In this document: positions 1-8,283 of the stretch, piece by piece | How the letters are laid out: each line of letters starts with the position of its first letter | Numbering within the stretch: the first letter of the stretch is position 1 | NCBI RefSeq assembly: GCF_018223345.1 | Contig: NZ_CP073587.1 | Location: 3,036,001 to 3,100,000, forward strand | Origin: Shewanella yunxiaonensis | GTDB taxonomy: Bacteria; Pseudomonadota; Gammaproteobacteria; Enterobacterales; Shewanellaceae | Reading direction: 5' to 3' | DNA: 64,000 nt | Translations under genes and position numbers: made by a program | The notes under the pieces: generated by a model | What the model saw: only the letters and a program-made list of their open reading frames with translations | Databases searched by the model: none | What the model was told of the DNA's origin: nothing

Positions 1-1
1 T

Positions 2-577
2 GTGTTGGTAACCAAGCAGCTGTTGCACAGTCACACCATCACCGATGCCAAGCTTATCGTCAGCGACAGCAGTGGCCGTCGCGGCGATCTCGTCGGTGGT
101 TGGGTAAAGGCAGAACAAGGTATTCAAGCCGTCACCATTGGCGCAACGGCCGATACTAAAACTGAACTCTATTGCGCCATGAAACTTGATGACGTGAAAC
201 ATCGGCTGAAAGAGTTAGACGACAGTATCCGCCAGTTAGTAGTTGCCAAGCTGGATATGGAATCTCGCCTGCGTAAGCTGCCCCCCAAAGCGGAATGGCA
301 GAATGACTCCGTGATGGTAGAGCAAGTTAAAATGATGCTGGATCAGAAGCACAGCATTGAAGCCGAGCTGACTCAGGAAGAAACTGAGGCTGAGTTGCTG
401 CGTAGCGACAGCGATAGTTACTATCATCGAAACCACATAGAGGTGAAGCGTCGCATGTACGCCAATGTAGAAATTCATGTGGGTAATGCACAGCAGAAAA
501 CCCAGCGGGAATATGGTCCTTGCGTCGTTGAAAATGAAGGCGCCGAAATCAATTTTGACTACAACAATCATGGTTGA
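2..577 (+). CDS. FapA/DUF342-type protein, 3' end only
   Basis: Only the C-terminal 191 codons lie in the window. The frame is open from base 2, so the true start is upstream. The first part (about residues 1-50) has the short repeated V/I-G pattern of a right-handed beta-helix, ending around GATADTKTELY. It is followed by a long charged coiled coil (about 60-135) and a last small beta segment. This order, beta-helix then coiled coil, matches the C-terminal half of the FapA (DUF342, formerly 'flagellar assembly protein A') family, which is often linked to polar flagella or envelope functions in Vibrio and Shewanella. The stop overlaps the next start (ATG at 570), so the two are probably translationally coupled. 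The family call rests on the C-terminal half alone. Confidence 0.75.
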   Translation: MLVTKQLLHSHTITDAKLIVSDSSGRRGDLVGGWVKAEQGIQAVTIGATADTKTELYCAMKLDDVKHRLKELDDSIRQLVVAKLDMESRLRKLPPKAEWQNDSVMVEQVKMMLDQKHSIEAELTQEETEAELLRSDSDSYYHRNHIEVKRRMYANVEIHVGNAQQKTQREYGPCVVENEGAEINFDYNNHG

Positions 578-929
578 TACCAGTACAGTCGCGGCGCAAA
601 TGCCGCGCTGGCCAGCACTAGTGCAACAAAGTGGCGCAGATGAACTGCTATATATCGACAGCCAGCAAGACTGGCAGCAACTATGGCAAAGTGCAGCTTA
701 TCTGCTGAATCCTGGAGACAGATTAATCGATAGTGATGGTCTCACTTGGATACTGATGCCAACCGTGACCCAGCCACTGAATATCCTCACCCCTGCCAGC
801 AACATTTCCCTCGACCAATTACAGAAGTTAGTGCAACGTCACGCATTAGTTGAAGGCAACTGTTGTATCAGTAAATTACAGCTCACCTCGATCACTGATG
901 CGATGCAATTCGTCAAATCTCTGACATAG
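570..929 (+). CDS. Small DUF4144-like protein
   Basis: This is a 119-residue soluble protein. The ATG at 570 overlaps the end of the upstream FapA-like gene by 8 bases, and I chose it because residues 1-119 then have a compact globular composition. The longer open frame upstream only shadows fapA. The pattern (W-P-x-L near the N-terminus, then D-E-L-x-Y-I-D, then G-D-x-L-I-D-S-x-G) resembles the DUF4144 family of Shewanella, of unknown function. No catalytic motif, signal peptide or membrane segment is visible. The coupling suggests co-expression with fapA but does not assign a role. The family name is from memory. Confidence 0.7.
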   Translation: MVDTSTVAAQMPRWPALVQQSGADELLYIDSQQDWQQLWQSAAYLLNPGDRLIDSDGLTWILMPTVTQPLNILTPASNISLDQLQKLVQRHALVEGNCCISKLQLTSITDAMQFVKSLT

Positions 930-995
930 GCTCTTTAGTTCTCTTCGCTCAATGGGCATAATCGCCCTCAACTTACTCGCACGACGGAACGTCAC

Positions 996-2081
996 GTGGA
1001 ATTACTGAATATTGAATGTCTTGGCAAGCCGCTGCGCCTTGAAGGTTCACTGGCTGGCTGGCAACAACTTTACTGGGATAATCAATTAGTCTCACAAAAG
1101 GCGGCAGGCACTGACAATGAAGGGTTAAAAGTGCATGTGTTTCAATTAACCCAAACCGGTCAGATTCAGCCACTGGAAATCCGTCTGGAAGCCGATGTCC
1201 GCTGGCAACCGTTTATGCTGGACTACCGGTTGTTGATTGATGATAACGTCAGTCTTGAGGGACGCCGCACCGCCAAGGATATGGAACATCAGGCCCCGCC
1301 ACAACAGGCGACCGCCAGTAAACCCGGCACCTTGGGTCTGCTATCGCTAGCATTTAAACTATTTAAAAGTGCCAAGGTAATTAAAGTGGTGTTGGCCGGA
1401 GCCAGTGTCGCGGCCTATTCCTGGTTGTTTTCGTTCCAGTTTGCGTTGGCCCTGGTGTTCTGCCTGATGTTTCACGAATATGGTCATATCCGCGCCATGA
1501 AGCATTTTGGTATGAAAACCAAGGGGATCTATCTCATCCCATTCATGGGCGGCTTGGCCTTGACCGACGATAAAATTAATACGCGTTGGCAGGATGTGGT
1601 GATTTCGTTAATGGGGCCATTTTTCGGCTTATTGTTGTCATTGCTGGCGCTGGTGACTTATCACGTCACCCATAATCCATTTTTTGCGGCGCTGGCAGGG
1701 TTCAATGCATTGCTGAACCTGTTTAACCTGCTCCCGGTATTGCCATTGGATGGTGGCCATACCATCAAAAGCATCAGCTTTTCACAAAACCGTTTTATTG
1801 GACTGATCGTCTGCTGTGCCGGCATGGTACTGGGGATCTATCTCAGTTACCGCCTCGGGTTAACCCTGTTGGGTTTCCTGCTGGCAATTGGTGGACTGGA
1901 AATCATTATGGAATGGAAGCAACGACTCAATAGCCATCTGATCCCGCTGGATCGCTACGGTCAGGTAGTTGCGACCAGCTGGTATCTGCTCACTGTCGTG
2001 GCATTAGTTGGCGTGATCTGGCATCTGGCAGGCAGTGGTGACACTATGCTAAGTCTGCCGTTACACATACTGCAAAGCTAA
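996..2081 (+). CDS. M50 (site-2-protease type) membrane metalloprotease
   Basis: This 361-residue integral membrane protein starts at a GTG (996). The zinc motif HEYGH is at residues 160-164. The second metal-binding element, with sequence NLLPVLPLDGGH, is at about 244-255, with Asp252 as the expected third zinc ligand. Together these define family M50 intramembrane proteases. Residues 1-110 form a soluble, beta-rich N-terminal region with no recognised domain. Hydrophobic segments lie near 130-165, 200-225, 230-250, 262-290 and 330-350. M50 enzymes cut transmembrane substrates such as anti-sigma factors or signal peptides. There is no PDZ domain, so this is not RseP. The substrate is unknown. 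The gene is 66 bp downstream of the DUF4144-like gene and ends in a strong terminator. Confidence 0.88.
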   Translation: MELLNIECLGKPLRLEGSLAGWQQLYWDNQLVSQKAAGTDNEGLKVHVFQLTQTGQIQPLEIRLEADVRWQPFMLDYRLLIDDNVSLEGRRTAKDMEHQAPPQQATASKPGTLGLLSLAFKLFKSAKVIKVVLAGASVAAYSWLFSFQFALALVFCLMFHEYGHIRAMKHFGMKTKGIYLIPFMGGLALTDDKINTRWQDVVISLMGPFFGLLLSLLALVTYHVTHNPFFAALAGFNALLNLFNLLPVLPLDGGHTIKSISFSQNRFIGLIVCCAGMVLGIYLSYRLGLTLLGFLLAIGGLEIIMEWKQRLNSHLIPLDRYGQVVATSWYLLTVVALVGVIWHLAGSGDTMLSLPLHILQS

Positions 2082-2089
2082 TCAGTCAG

Positions 2090-2115
2090 AAAAGACCGGC
2101 AATTGCCGGTCTTTT
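2090..2115. terminator. Bidirectional terminator between M50 protease and pirin
   Basis: A perfect 11-bp stem (AAAAGACCGGC / GCCGGTCTTTT) with an AATT loop. It has A and T tracts on both sides, so it can serve both convergent genes. Confidence 0.9.
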
Positions 2116-2128
2116 CTATCGCGGTTGC

Positions 2129-2974
2129 TTAAACTATCTCACCAAACTGACCACTTTGGTAATCGTTAATCGCCTGCATAATCTCCGCTTGGGTATTCAT
2201 CACAAACGGCCCCATCTGCACCACCTTTTCGCCGATAGGATTTCCCGCCAGAAGCAGCATTCCGCAGTCTGCAGTACCCGCCTGTAACTGCAGTGGATAC
2301 TGCGGATCCAGCAACAACATACTGCCAGCGTTAATGTGGCTGCCACTGGGTAACAGCAACTGTCCCTGATACAGATACAAAGCCACCAGTTTATACTGCG
2401 ATAACTCGATTTGAGATTGCTTACCTGCAGGTAAGGTCATATCGGCAATGGCCGCATCGGCGGCCAGTCCCATCAGTGGGGCATCCGCGGCCTCATTACC
2501 AAACTGCCAATGTCCGGCCAGCAAGTATAGCTGCCCATGACCATCACTCAATGTGGGATGGTCACTGGTGCCAGAATCCTGATACTGTGGATGACGCATC
2601 TTGTCTTTGGCAGGCATATTGAGCCATATCTGGAAGCCATGCAGACCATTGTCTGCATCGGCCAACGGCATCTCCGAATGGATCACACCACGGCCGGTAC
2701 TCATCCATTGCACTTTACCAGCGCGGATCGCCCGCACATTACCCAGTTGATCCCGGTGCTCAAATCCTCCTTTACGGATATAGGTAAACGTTTCCATCCC
2801 CCGATGCGGATGTGGCGGAAAGCCACCGATGTAATCTTTGGCATCATCTGAACGGATCTCGTCCAGCATCAAATAGGGATCCAGCGCCAGTCGCTGAAAA
2901 TCGGCGATGCGCATGATATTCACACCATCGCCATCACGGGTAGGCATTGCACGCAGCTGTTGAATGACTTTCAT
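2129..2974 (-). CDS. Pirin family protein
   Basis: A 281-residue bicupin. The N-terminal pirin domain carries the motif HPHRGMETFTY at about residues 56-66 and a later H-S-E-M near 100, which are the usual histidine/glutamate metal ligands. The second, pirin C-terminal cupin spans about 165-275. Bacterial pirins bind Fe and some act as quercetinases, while others modulate metabolic enzymes. No specific role can be read here. The ATG at 2974 has an AGGAGT Shine-Dalgarno sequence at normal spacing. The gene is monocistronic, convergent with the M50 protease gene and divergent from the dicarboxylate transporter. Confidence 0.93.
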   Translation of the reverse strand: MKVIQQLRAMPTRDGDGVNIMRIADFQRLALDPYLMLDEIRSDDAKDYIGGFPPHPHRGMETFTYIRKGGFEHRDQLGNVRAIRAGKVQWMSTGRGVIHSEMPLADADNGLHGFQIWLNMPAKDKMRHPQYQDSGTSDHPTLSDGHGQLYLLAGHWQFGNEAADAPLMGLAADAAIADMTLPAGKQSQIELSQYKLVALYLYQGQLLLPSGSHINAGSMLLLDPQYPLQLQAGTADCGMLLLAGNPIGEKVVQMGPFVMNTQAEIMQAINDYQSGQFGEIV

Positions 2975-3638
2975 GGTACGACTCCTGATAACTGTTGTTA
3001 GGTATCAGCTTAGCGGCTTAGCAATAGAACGAAAAGCGACAATTAATGCTCAAATTGTTCGATAAAATTGAATTATCTGACCCCTTGGCATTCAAAGCCC
3101 CGGTGGAGAAAGCGCGGGCAAATTCTGTAACATCGATTCAACGCTTACTCAGCATGTCGCAATAGATTCACATACAATTAATTTAAATAGATAATATAAA
3201 TCACAGGGTATAATTCTGTATGGTGATCTCAAATATTCAGTTAACTGGATCATTGTCACAATTTAATAATTCACTTATATTGGAGAAGATTAATATTAAT
3301 TAAAGATTTTTATAAATATAAAAATTGGTTGGATAGCGAATATCGATATCATCATATAAGCGCTATCGACAAACTTTATCAATAAATTCAACAGATAATT
3401 AAAATATCGTTTAATATAATAGAGTTACAATCAAATACTTTATCTTTCATAAGCAATTATAAGTTACAAAACTACGAAAAAAGCAAAAAGCAAACAAAGT
3501 TACATATGAATTTCCCTCCCCAATTTTAATTACTGATTCAGTTAATGTTACTTCGCAGCTCAGGTTGTCATACCTGGTAAAAGTTAATTAAACCAAGTTA
3601 AACGCAATTATTTCTATTAATTAAAATTGGTGCTTACC
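2975..3638. promoter_or_regulatory. Long AT-rich intergenic region upstream of the transporter
   Basis: About 660 bp lie between the divergent pirin gene and the transporter. The stretch from about 3160 to 3640 is strikingly AT-rich, with no credible ORF. Isolated CRP-like half sites (TCACA at about 3200 and 3256) and GTTAATTA / GTTAATGTTA motifs near 3540-3600 resemble ArcA-type or other anaerobic-regulator elements, but none is a clean full site. Length and composition suggest a bendable, multiply regulated promoter for the transporter-fumarase pair. I see no hairpin that would mark a riboswitch. Confidence 0.4.
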
Positions 3639-5042
3639 ATGAATAAAAAAATCATCTCATGGCTGGTAATCCTGGCAGTTGCTGTCGGCATTTGGCTGAC
3701 TCCTGCACCTGCTAGTGTTGATCCCAAAGCCTGGCATCTGCTGGCGATCTTCGTTGCTACTGTACTGGGTCTGATCCTAGAGCCTATCCCAATGGGTGCA
3801 GTGGCAATCTGTGGCATCACCGCAACCGCCGTCACCGGAACCTTGTCCATCAAAGAAGCGATGACTGGCTTCTCTAACACGACTATTTGGCTGATTGTAA
3901 TGGCGTTCTTTATTTCAAGAGCGTTCATTAAGAGCGGACTTGGGGCCCGCATCGGCTATATCTTTATGCGCCTGATGGGGAAACGAACCTTGACCCTGTC
4001 CTATGGTCTGCTGATGACAGATTTTATTCTGGCACCTGCCATTCCATCTAATACCGCACGTACCGGTGGTATCGTATTCCCACTGGCAAACTCTGTCGCA
4101 GATGCTTACGGTTCAAAAGCCGAAGAGGGTACCTCTGGTAAACTGGGTAGCTTCCTGATGACTACCGTGTTCCATGGCACCACCATTACTGGTGCGATGT
4201 TCCTGACAGGCATGGCGGCTAACCCATTGGCAGCAAAACTCGCAGCCGATATGGGTATTGACATCAGCTGGGGTCAGTGGGCGTTAGCAGCCATCGTTCC
4301 CGGTCTTGTTGGTCTGATCCTGATGCCACTGTTCGCGTATATGCTGAACAAACCATCGATCACCGCAACGCCACAAGCGCCACAGATCGCCGCCAAAGCG
4401 CTGGCCGATATGGGCAAAATGAAAACTTCTGAGTGGGTCACACTGGGAACTTTCATCGCGTTGATTGGACTGTGGATCGCCGGCCCATCATTTGGCCTGC
4501 ATGGTACCACTGCCGCCATGATCGGTTTAGCACTGCTGGTAAATGCCAACGTATTAACCTGGGATGACGTACTGAAAGAAAAAGGTGCGTGGAACACTCT
4601 GACTTGGTTCTCAGCGCTGGTAATGATGGCCACCTTCCTCAATAAACTGGGGCTAATCAAATGGTTTGGTGGCAGCATTGCCGCTCACCTGACAGGTCTG
4701 GATTGGCCGGTAGCACTGCTGGCTCTGGCACTGATTTACTACTACATCCACTATGCTTTCGCTTCATCTACTGCACATGTTGCCGCACTGTATTCAGTAT
4801 TCCTGGCAGTCGCAGTGCAGATGGGTGCGCCTGGTCTGATGGCTGCCATCATCTTCGGGGTAATCTCCAACCTGATGGGCGGCGTCACTCACTACGGTAC
4901 TGGCCCTGCCCCGATTCTGTTCGGTGCTGGTCACGTGTCTCTGCCGAAATGGTGGGGTCTGGGCTTCATCATGGGACTGCTGCAACTGGTCATCTGGGCC
5001 GTTGTTGGTGGTATCTGGTGGAAAGTAATCGGTCTTTATTAA
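3639..5042 (+). CDS. DASS-family anion (dicarboxylate/citrate-type) transporter
   Basis: A 467-residue polytopic inner-membrane protein with about 12 hydrophobic segments. It has the divalent anion:Na+ symporter (DASS/SLC13, CitT/TtdT branch) hallmarks: one S-N-T element in PSNTARTGG (about 127-135), the corresponding ASSTAHVAA element in the second half, and a C-terminal GVTHYGTGPAPI motif typical of the CitT-like branch. The likely substrates are C4-dicarboxylates or tartrate/citrate exchanged with succinate. I chose ATG 3639 over a TTG 12 bases upstream because the protein then starts with a normal short basic end (M-N-K-K) before the first helix. The fumarase gene follows 64 bp later, so uptake and conversion of malate or fumarate are probably co-regulated. 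Confidence 0.88.
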   Translation: MNKKIISWLVILAVAVGIWLTPAPASVDPKAWHLLAIFVATVLGLILEPIPMGAVAICGITATAVTGTLSIKEAMTGFSNTTIWLIVMAFFISRAFIKSGLGARIGYIFMRLMGKRTLTLSYGLLMTDFILAPAIPSNTARTGGIVFPLANSVADAYGSKAEEGTSGKLGSFLMTTVFHGTTITGAMFLTGMAANPLAAKLAADMGIDISWGQWALAAIVPGLVGLILMPLFAYMLNKPSITATPQAPQIAAKALADMGKMKTSEWVTLGTFIALIGLWIAGPSFGLHGTTAAMIGLALLVNANVLTWDDVLKEKGAWNTLTWFSALVMMATFLNKLGLIKWFGGSIAAHLTGLDWPVALLALALIYYYIHYAFASSTAHVAALYSVFLAVAVQMGAPGLMAAIIFGVISNLMGGVTHYGTGPAPILFGAGHVSLPKWWGLGFIMGLLQLVIWAVVGGIWWKVIGLY

Positions 5043-5049
5043 TCACAAG

Positions 5050-5076
5050 CGGGCGTTACTAAAGAGCTAACGCCCG
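5050..5076 (+). terminator. Intercistronic hairpin between transporter and fumarase
   Basis: A 9-bp perfect stem (CGGGCGTTA / TAACGCCCG) with a 9-base loop is followed by only GTATTTC. It may be a weak terminator or an mRNA-stability element that lets some transcripts continue into the fumarase gene. Confidence 0.55.
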
Positions 5077-5106
5077 TATTTCATTGATAACAGCAAAGGG
5101 AACGCC

Positions 5107-6615
5107 ATGACTATTATCAAAAAAGCGGACTTCATCGATAGTATCGAAGACGCACTGCAATATATCTCTTACTACCATCCGCTGGATTTCGTCAAAGCTA
5201 TGGAGAAAGCCTACTACGCGGAAAAGAGCCAGGCTGCTAAAGATGCAATTGCGCAGATCCTGATCAACTCCCGTATGGCGGCCGAAGGCCATCGTCCAAT
5301 CTGTCAGGATACCGGTATTGTGACCTGTTTCGTGAAGATCGGTATGAATGTCCAGTGGGACAGCGATATGACCGTCCAGGAGATGGTCGATGAAGGCACC
5401 AAACGTGCTTATAACAGCACCGTTAACCCACTGCGTCAGTCTGTCGTTGCTGATCCAGCAGGAGCCCGTAAAAACACCAAAACTAACGCACCAGCGGTAG
5501 TGCATGTGGAAATGGTTGCGGGCGATAAAGTTGACATCATGATCGCTGCCAAAGGCGGTGGTTCCGAAAACAAAACTAAGATGGTGATGCTGAACCCATC
5601 TGATGATATCGCGGCGTGGGTAGAAAAAACCGTACCGCTGATGGGTGCCGGCTGGTGTCCTCCAGGTATGCTGGGTATTGGTATCGGTGGTACTGCCGAA
5701 AAAGCAGCACTGATGGCCAAAGAAGCCCTGATGGAACCGGTTGATATTCAGGAACTGCAGGCGAAAGGTGCAGAAACTGCTGAAGAAAAACTGCGTCTGG
5801 ATATCTTCGATCGCGTGAACAAACTCGGTATCGGTGCTCAGGGTCTGGGCGGTGTTACTACCGTCGTCGACGTGAAAATCAAGACTGCACCAACTCACGC
5901 CGCTTCCAAGCCCGTGTGCATCATTCCTAACTGTGCCGCCACTCGTCACGTGCATTTCACCCTGGACGGCAACGGCCCTGCCACACTGACCCCGCCAAAA
6001 CTGGAAGACTGGCCAGAAGTGACTTGGGAAGTGGGTAACAACGTACGCCGTGTTAACGTTAACGAACTGAAAAAAGAAGATGTTGCTGAATGGAAAGCCG
6101 GTGAAACCGTGCTGCTGTCAGGCAAAATCCTCACTGGTCGTGATGCTGCTCATAAACGTATTCAGGACATGCTGGCAAAAGGTGAATCTTTCCCGGTAGA
6201 TTTCCAGAATCGCTTTATTTACTACGTTGGCCCGGTTGATGCCGTTGGTGATGAAGTGGTTGGCCCAGCTGGCCCAACAACCTCCACCCGCATGGACAAG
6301 TTCTCTGACATGATGCTGGAACAGGCTGGCCTGATGGGCATGATCGGTAAAGCTGAACGTGGTCCAGCAACTGTAGCGTCTATCAAGAAAAACAAAGCCG
6401 TATATCTGATGGCCGTCGGTGGTGCTGCATATCTAGTAGCGAAAGCTATCAAAGCTGCACGTACCGTCGCTTTTGCTGACCTGGGTATGGAAGCTATCTA
6501 CGAATTTGATGTCGAAGATATGCCAGTCACCGTAGCCGTGGACAGTGAAGGTAACAACGTCCATCAAACCGGTCCAGAAATCTGGAAAATCAAAATTGCT
6601 GAAATGAATGCCTAA
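5107..6615 (+). CDS. Class I (iron-sulfur) fumarate hydratase
   Basis: A 502-residue enzyme that interconverts fumarate and malate. It begins with the TtdA-like alpha domain and ends with the TtdB-like beta domain, as in single-chain class I fumarases. Cysteines at 66 (in PICQDTG), 184 (in GAGWCPPGM) and 276 (in IIPNCAATRH) have nearly the spacing of the three [4Fe-4S] ligands of E. coli FumA, so the labile cluster is expected. The C-terminal half contains GPAGPTTSTRMD and GPATVASIKK. It is shorter than E. coli FumA (548 residues). A tartrate dehydratase is less likely, because that enzyme is split into two chains. ATG 5107 follows an AAGGGA Shine-Dalgarno. Oxygen sensitivity of the cluster fits the nearby fumarate-respiration genes. 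Confidence 0.93.
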   Translation: MTIIKKADFIDSIEDALQYISYYHPLDFVKAMEKAYYAEKSQAAKDAIAQILINSRMAAEGHRPICQDTGIVTCFVKIGMNVQWDSDMTVQEMVDEGTKRAYNSTVNPLRQSVVADPAGARKNTKTNAPAVVHVEMVAGDKVDIMIAAKGGGSENKTKMVMLNPSDDIAAWVEKTVPLMGAGWCPPGMLGIGIGGTAEKAALMAKEALMEPVDIQELQAKGAETAEEKLRLDIFDRVNKLGIGAQGLGGVTTVVDVKIKTAPTHAASKPVCIIPNCAATRHVHFTLDGNGPATLTPPKLEDWPEVTWEVGNNVRRVNVNELKKEDVAEWKAGETVLLSGKILTGRDAAHKRIQDMLAKGESFPVDFQNRFIYYVGPVDAVGDEVVGPAGPTTSTRMDKFSDMMLEQAGLMGMIGKAERGPATVASIKKNKAVYLMAVGGAAYLVAKAIKAARTVAFADLGMEAIYEFDVEDMPVTVAVDSEGNNVHQTGPEIWKIKIAEMNA

Positions 6616-6670
6616 TAAGGTCTTCATCCGCCGTAATTTTTTGTGTTCCTTGTAATCGGCGATTAGCAAT

Positions 6671-6704
6671 AAAGATGGCTTGTAATGGAATTCAAGCCAT
6701 CTTT
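6671..6704 (+). terminator. Terminator after fumarase
   Basis: A 12-bp stem (AAAGATGGCTTG / CAAGCCATCTTT) with a 10-base loop followed by a run of T. This is a strong rho-independent terminator 55 bp after the fumarase stop. Confidence 0.92.
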
Positions 6705-6819
6705 TTTATCGTTAATGCCGACGCATAGACATTAGTGCAACCCGCCAGTTGCCACCGCCTTTTCCTCGCCGCCAAAGCGGCATCCGCTATCCCGACCTTA
6801 CTGACAAAAATCACAGTCA

Positions 6820-7170
6820 TTAGCTCAGCGCGGGATAAAACCTTGTCCAGAAAATCAATAAGATAAAGGCAAAAATTAGCCAAACTAGCGTTGCCAACGA
6901 CAGTGTTCCGGTCAAACTGAATTTATAACTGAATTGGTATACCGCGACCAAATAAGCGGCATACGGGATCAATGAATACAGGCCGAATAACGCGGTGACT
7001 CTCAGATCGGCCATGGTTCTTGCCGAACCCACAATGTAGTGCGCAATCAAGGCAAAGGTCGGAAACAGCGGCACCAATCCTGAAATAAAAAAGTTTTTGC
7101 TTTTTGAAAGCAAGGCGATCAGCAATACCGCCAACGCGCCAAGTAAACATTTAAAAAACAACGCAATCAT
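6820..7170 (-). CDS. glpM: GlpM family membrane protein
   Basis: A 116-residue hydrophobic protein with about four transmembrane segments. The central stretch GLVPLFPTFALIAHYIVGS is nearly the same as E. coli YdgC, which places it in the GlpM family. In Pseudomonas, GlpM influences alginate production, but the molecular function is unknown. The ATG at 7170 gives the usual family length. The gene is monocistronic and convergent with the fumarase gene, sharing its terminator region. Confidence 0.88.
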   Translation of the reverse strand: MIALFFKCLLGALAVLLIALLSKSKNFFISGLVPLFPTFALIAHYIVGSARTMADLRVTALFGLYSLIPYAAYLVAVYQFSYKFSLTGTLSLATLVWLIFAFILLIFWTRFYPALS

Positions 7171-7618
7171 CGTGATAGATCCCTACTTAGGCGTGAATGC
7201 TAACCACATTAGTTTAAGGTAGTGTTGTGGCTTAACCTGTGCCGAGTTACCCACGCAAAATGTTCGCCAGATAAAAAGTATAAAGTTAACAGCATCAATA
7301 GCTTGCGTCATCATATAACAACTGAGCCGGTGAGGTTATCGCGCAATCGATTAAACATCAGCCAATAAATAGCTGACAAACAAAGTGTTACTCGTCTACC
7401 GTAATGCCACGATTGACTACGCCCTTGCAACAGTGTGATTGTCAGATATTGAGATTTCCTCGGATAGTCCTTAGCTGAACCCAAGCGGCAGCTGATAGCA
7501 TTTGGCAAAGTAACTTATGCTATGGGCTTAATAAACGAGCGGCTTCAGCTAGCGATAGATGTTGCTCCTCAGGCGCTTGTGGTCAGGCGTCTGAGGAGAC
7601 AGTTACTGCATATTTGAG
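7171..7618. other. Non-coding stretch with one hairpin
   Basis: About 450 bp lie between two minus-strand genes. The only clear structure is an imperfect hairpin at 7565-7598 (CTCCTCAG / CTGAGGAG arms) just downstream of the eRF1-like gene. It has no U tract, so it may be a rho-dependent end or a processing site. A 65-codon minus-strand frame (7311-7508) has no Shine-Dalgarno sequence and no recognisable protein, so I do not call it. Confidence 0.5.
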
Positions 7619-8026
7619 TTAATGGGAAAAGTGTTGCTTTACCTTAGCGACCACTTGCGGGGCGGTCATCTTGTCAGCAGTCTCCATCGCGACCTCAGCG
7701 GCAGATTTCTGCCCTTTTTTCTGCAGGTAGGTTTTAAATTCACCTTTCGCTTCGCCGGGTCCCATGACAAATACTGAATCGACCTCCTGGATTGCTTTGC
7801 ATACCTCATCGTAGTAATGGCTTAAATGCTGTTGGTATTTACGTTCCATTTTGTCTTCCGCGATAACATCCTGAGGACCATAAGGTGTGGCTGAACGAGA
7901 CCCGCGAACACCTCTAAGATGCATATCGAGATTTGATTCGATCGTTTGTGTGGACACATCGTCATTAGCAAGAAATACAATAAGTGCTTGTTTGTGATCT
8001 ATCCATAACCCTGCTTTATTAGTCAT
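7619..8026 (-). CDS. Small eRF1-domain-like protein
   Basis: A 135-residue soluble protein. It has the pattern G-L-W-I-D-H-K near the N-terminus (6-12), a Y-x-x-H-L-x-H-Y-Y-D-E-V-x-K-A-I region in the middle, and V-F-V-M-G-P-G-E-A-K at about 86-95. This matches a group of small bacterial proteins related to the central domain of eRF1/Pelota, often annotated as translational machinery proteins. Their biochemical role is not established. Unlike many relatives, which end with a D-H-P-T-D-x-Q motif, this one has TADKMTAPQ, so that conserved element is altered. ATG 8026 has a good AGAGGTAA Shine-Dalgarno. The P-type ATPase gene is next upstream on the same strand, 257 bp away. The link to translation is inferred only from fold resemblance. 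Confidence 0.7.
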   Translation of the reverse strand: MTNKAGLWIDHKQALIVFLANDDVSTQTIESNLDMHLRGVRGSRSATPYGPQDVIAEDKMERKYQQHLSHYYDEVCKAIQEVDSVFVMGPGEAKGEFKTYLQKKGQKSAAEVAMETADKMTAPQVVAKVKQHFSH

Positions 8027-8283
8027 CAGAAGTTACCTCTCACAATAGCGTTAGAGACACACTGCGACGCCAGTGGACGCCTGACATCATCTGCCGTTGA
8101 GGGTGTGCCTCTTGGAAATGTTGTTACCGCTTTTATCACCATGCCGGCAGCCAAACTGACGTTTTTTTGTACATCGCTGAACTACTTTTTAAGTATAGAT
8201 AGCCGCGAGAAGAGATGAAAAATTGCGCTGTCACTTCACACTAAAACCACTGTCTTGCAGCTGACAACTTGGCCGTTACTACC

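Noticed and set aside
5059..5955. A 298-codon minus-strand frame opposite the fumarase gene
   Set aside because: Composition (many Phe, His and Thr) is typical of an antisense shadow of a GC-biased gene.
7311..7508. A 65-codon minus-strand frame in the glpM-eRF1-like gap
   Set aside because: No ribosome site and no recognisable pattern.
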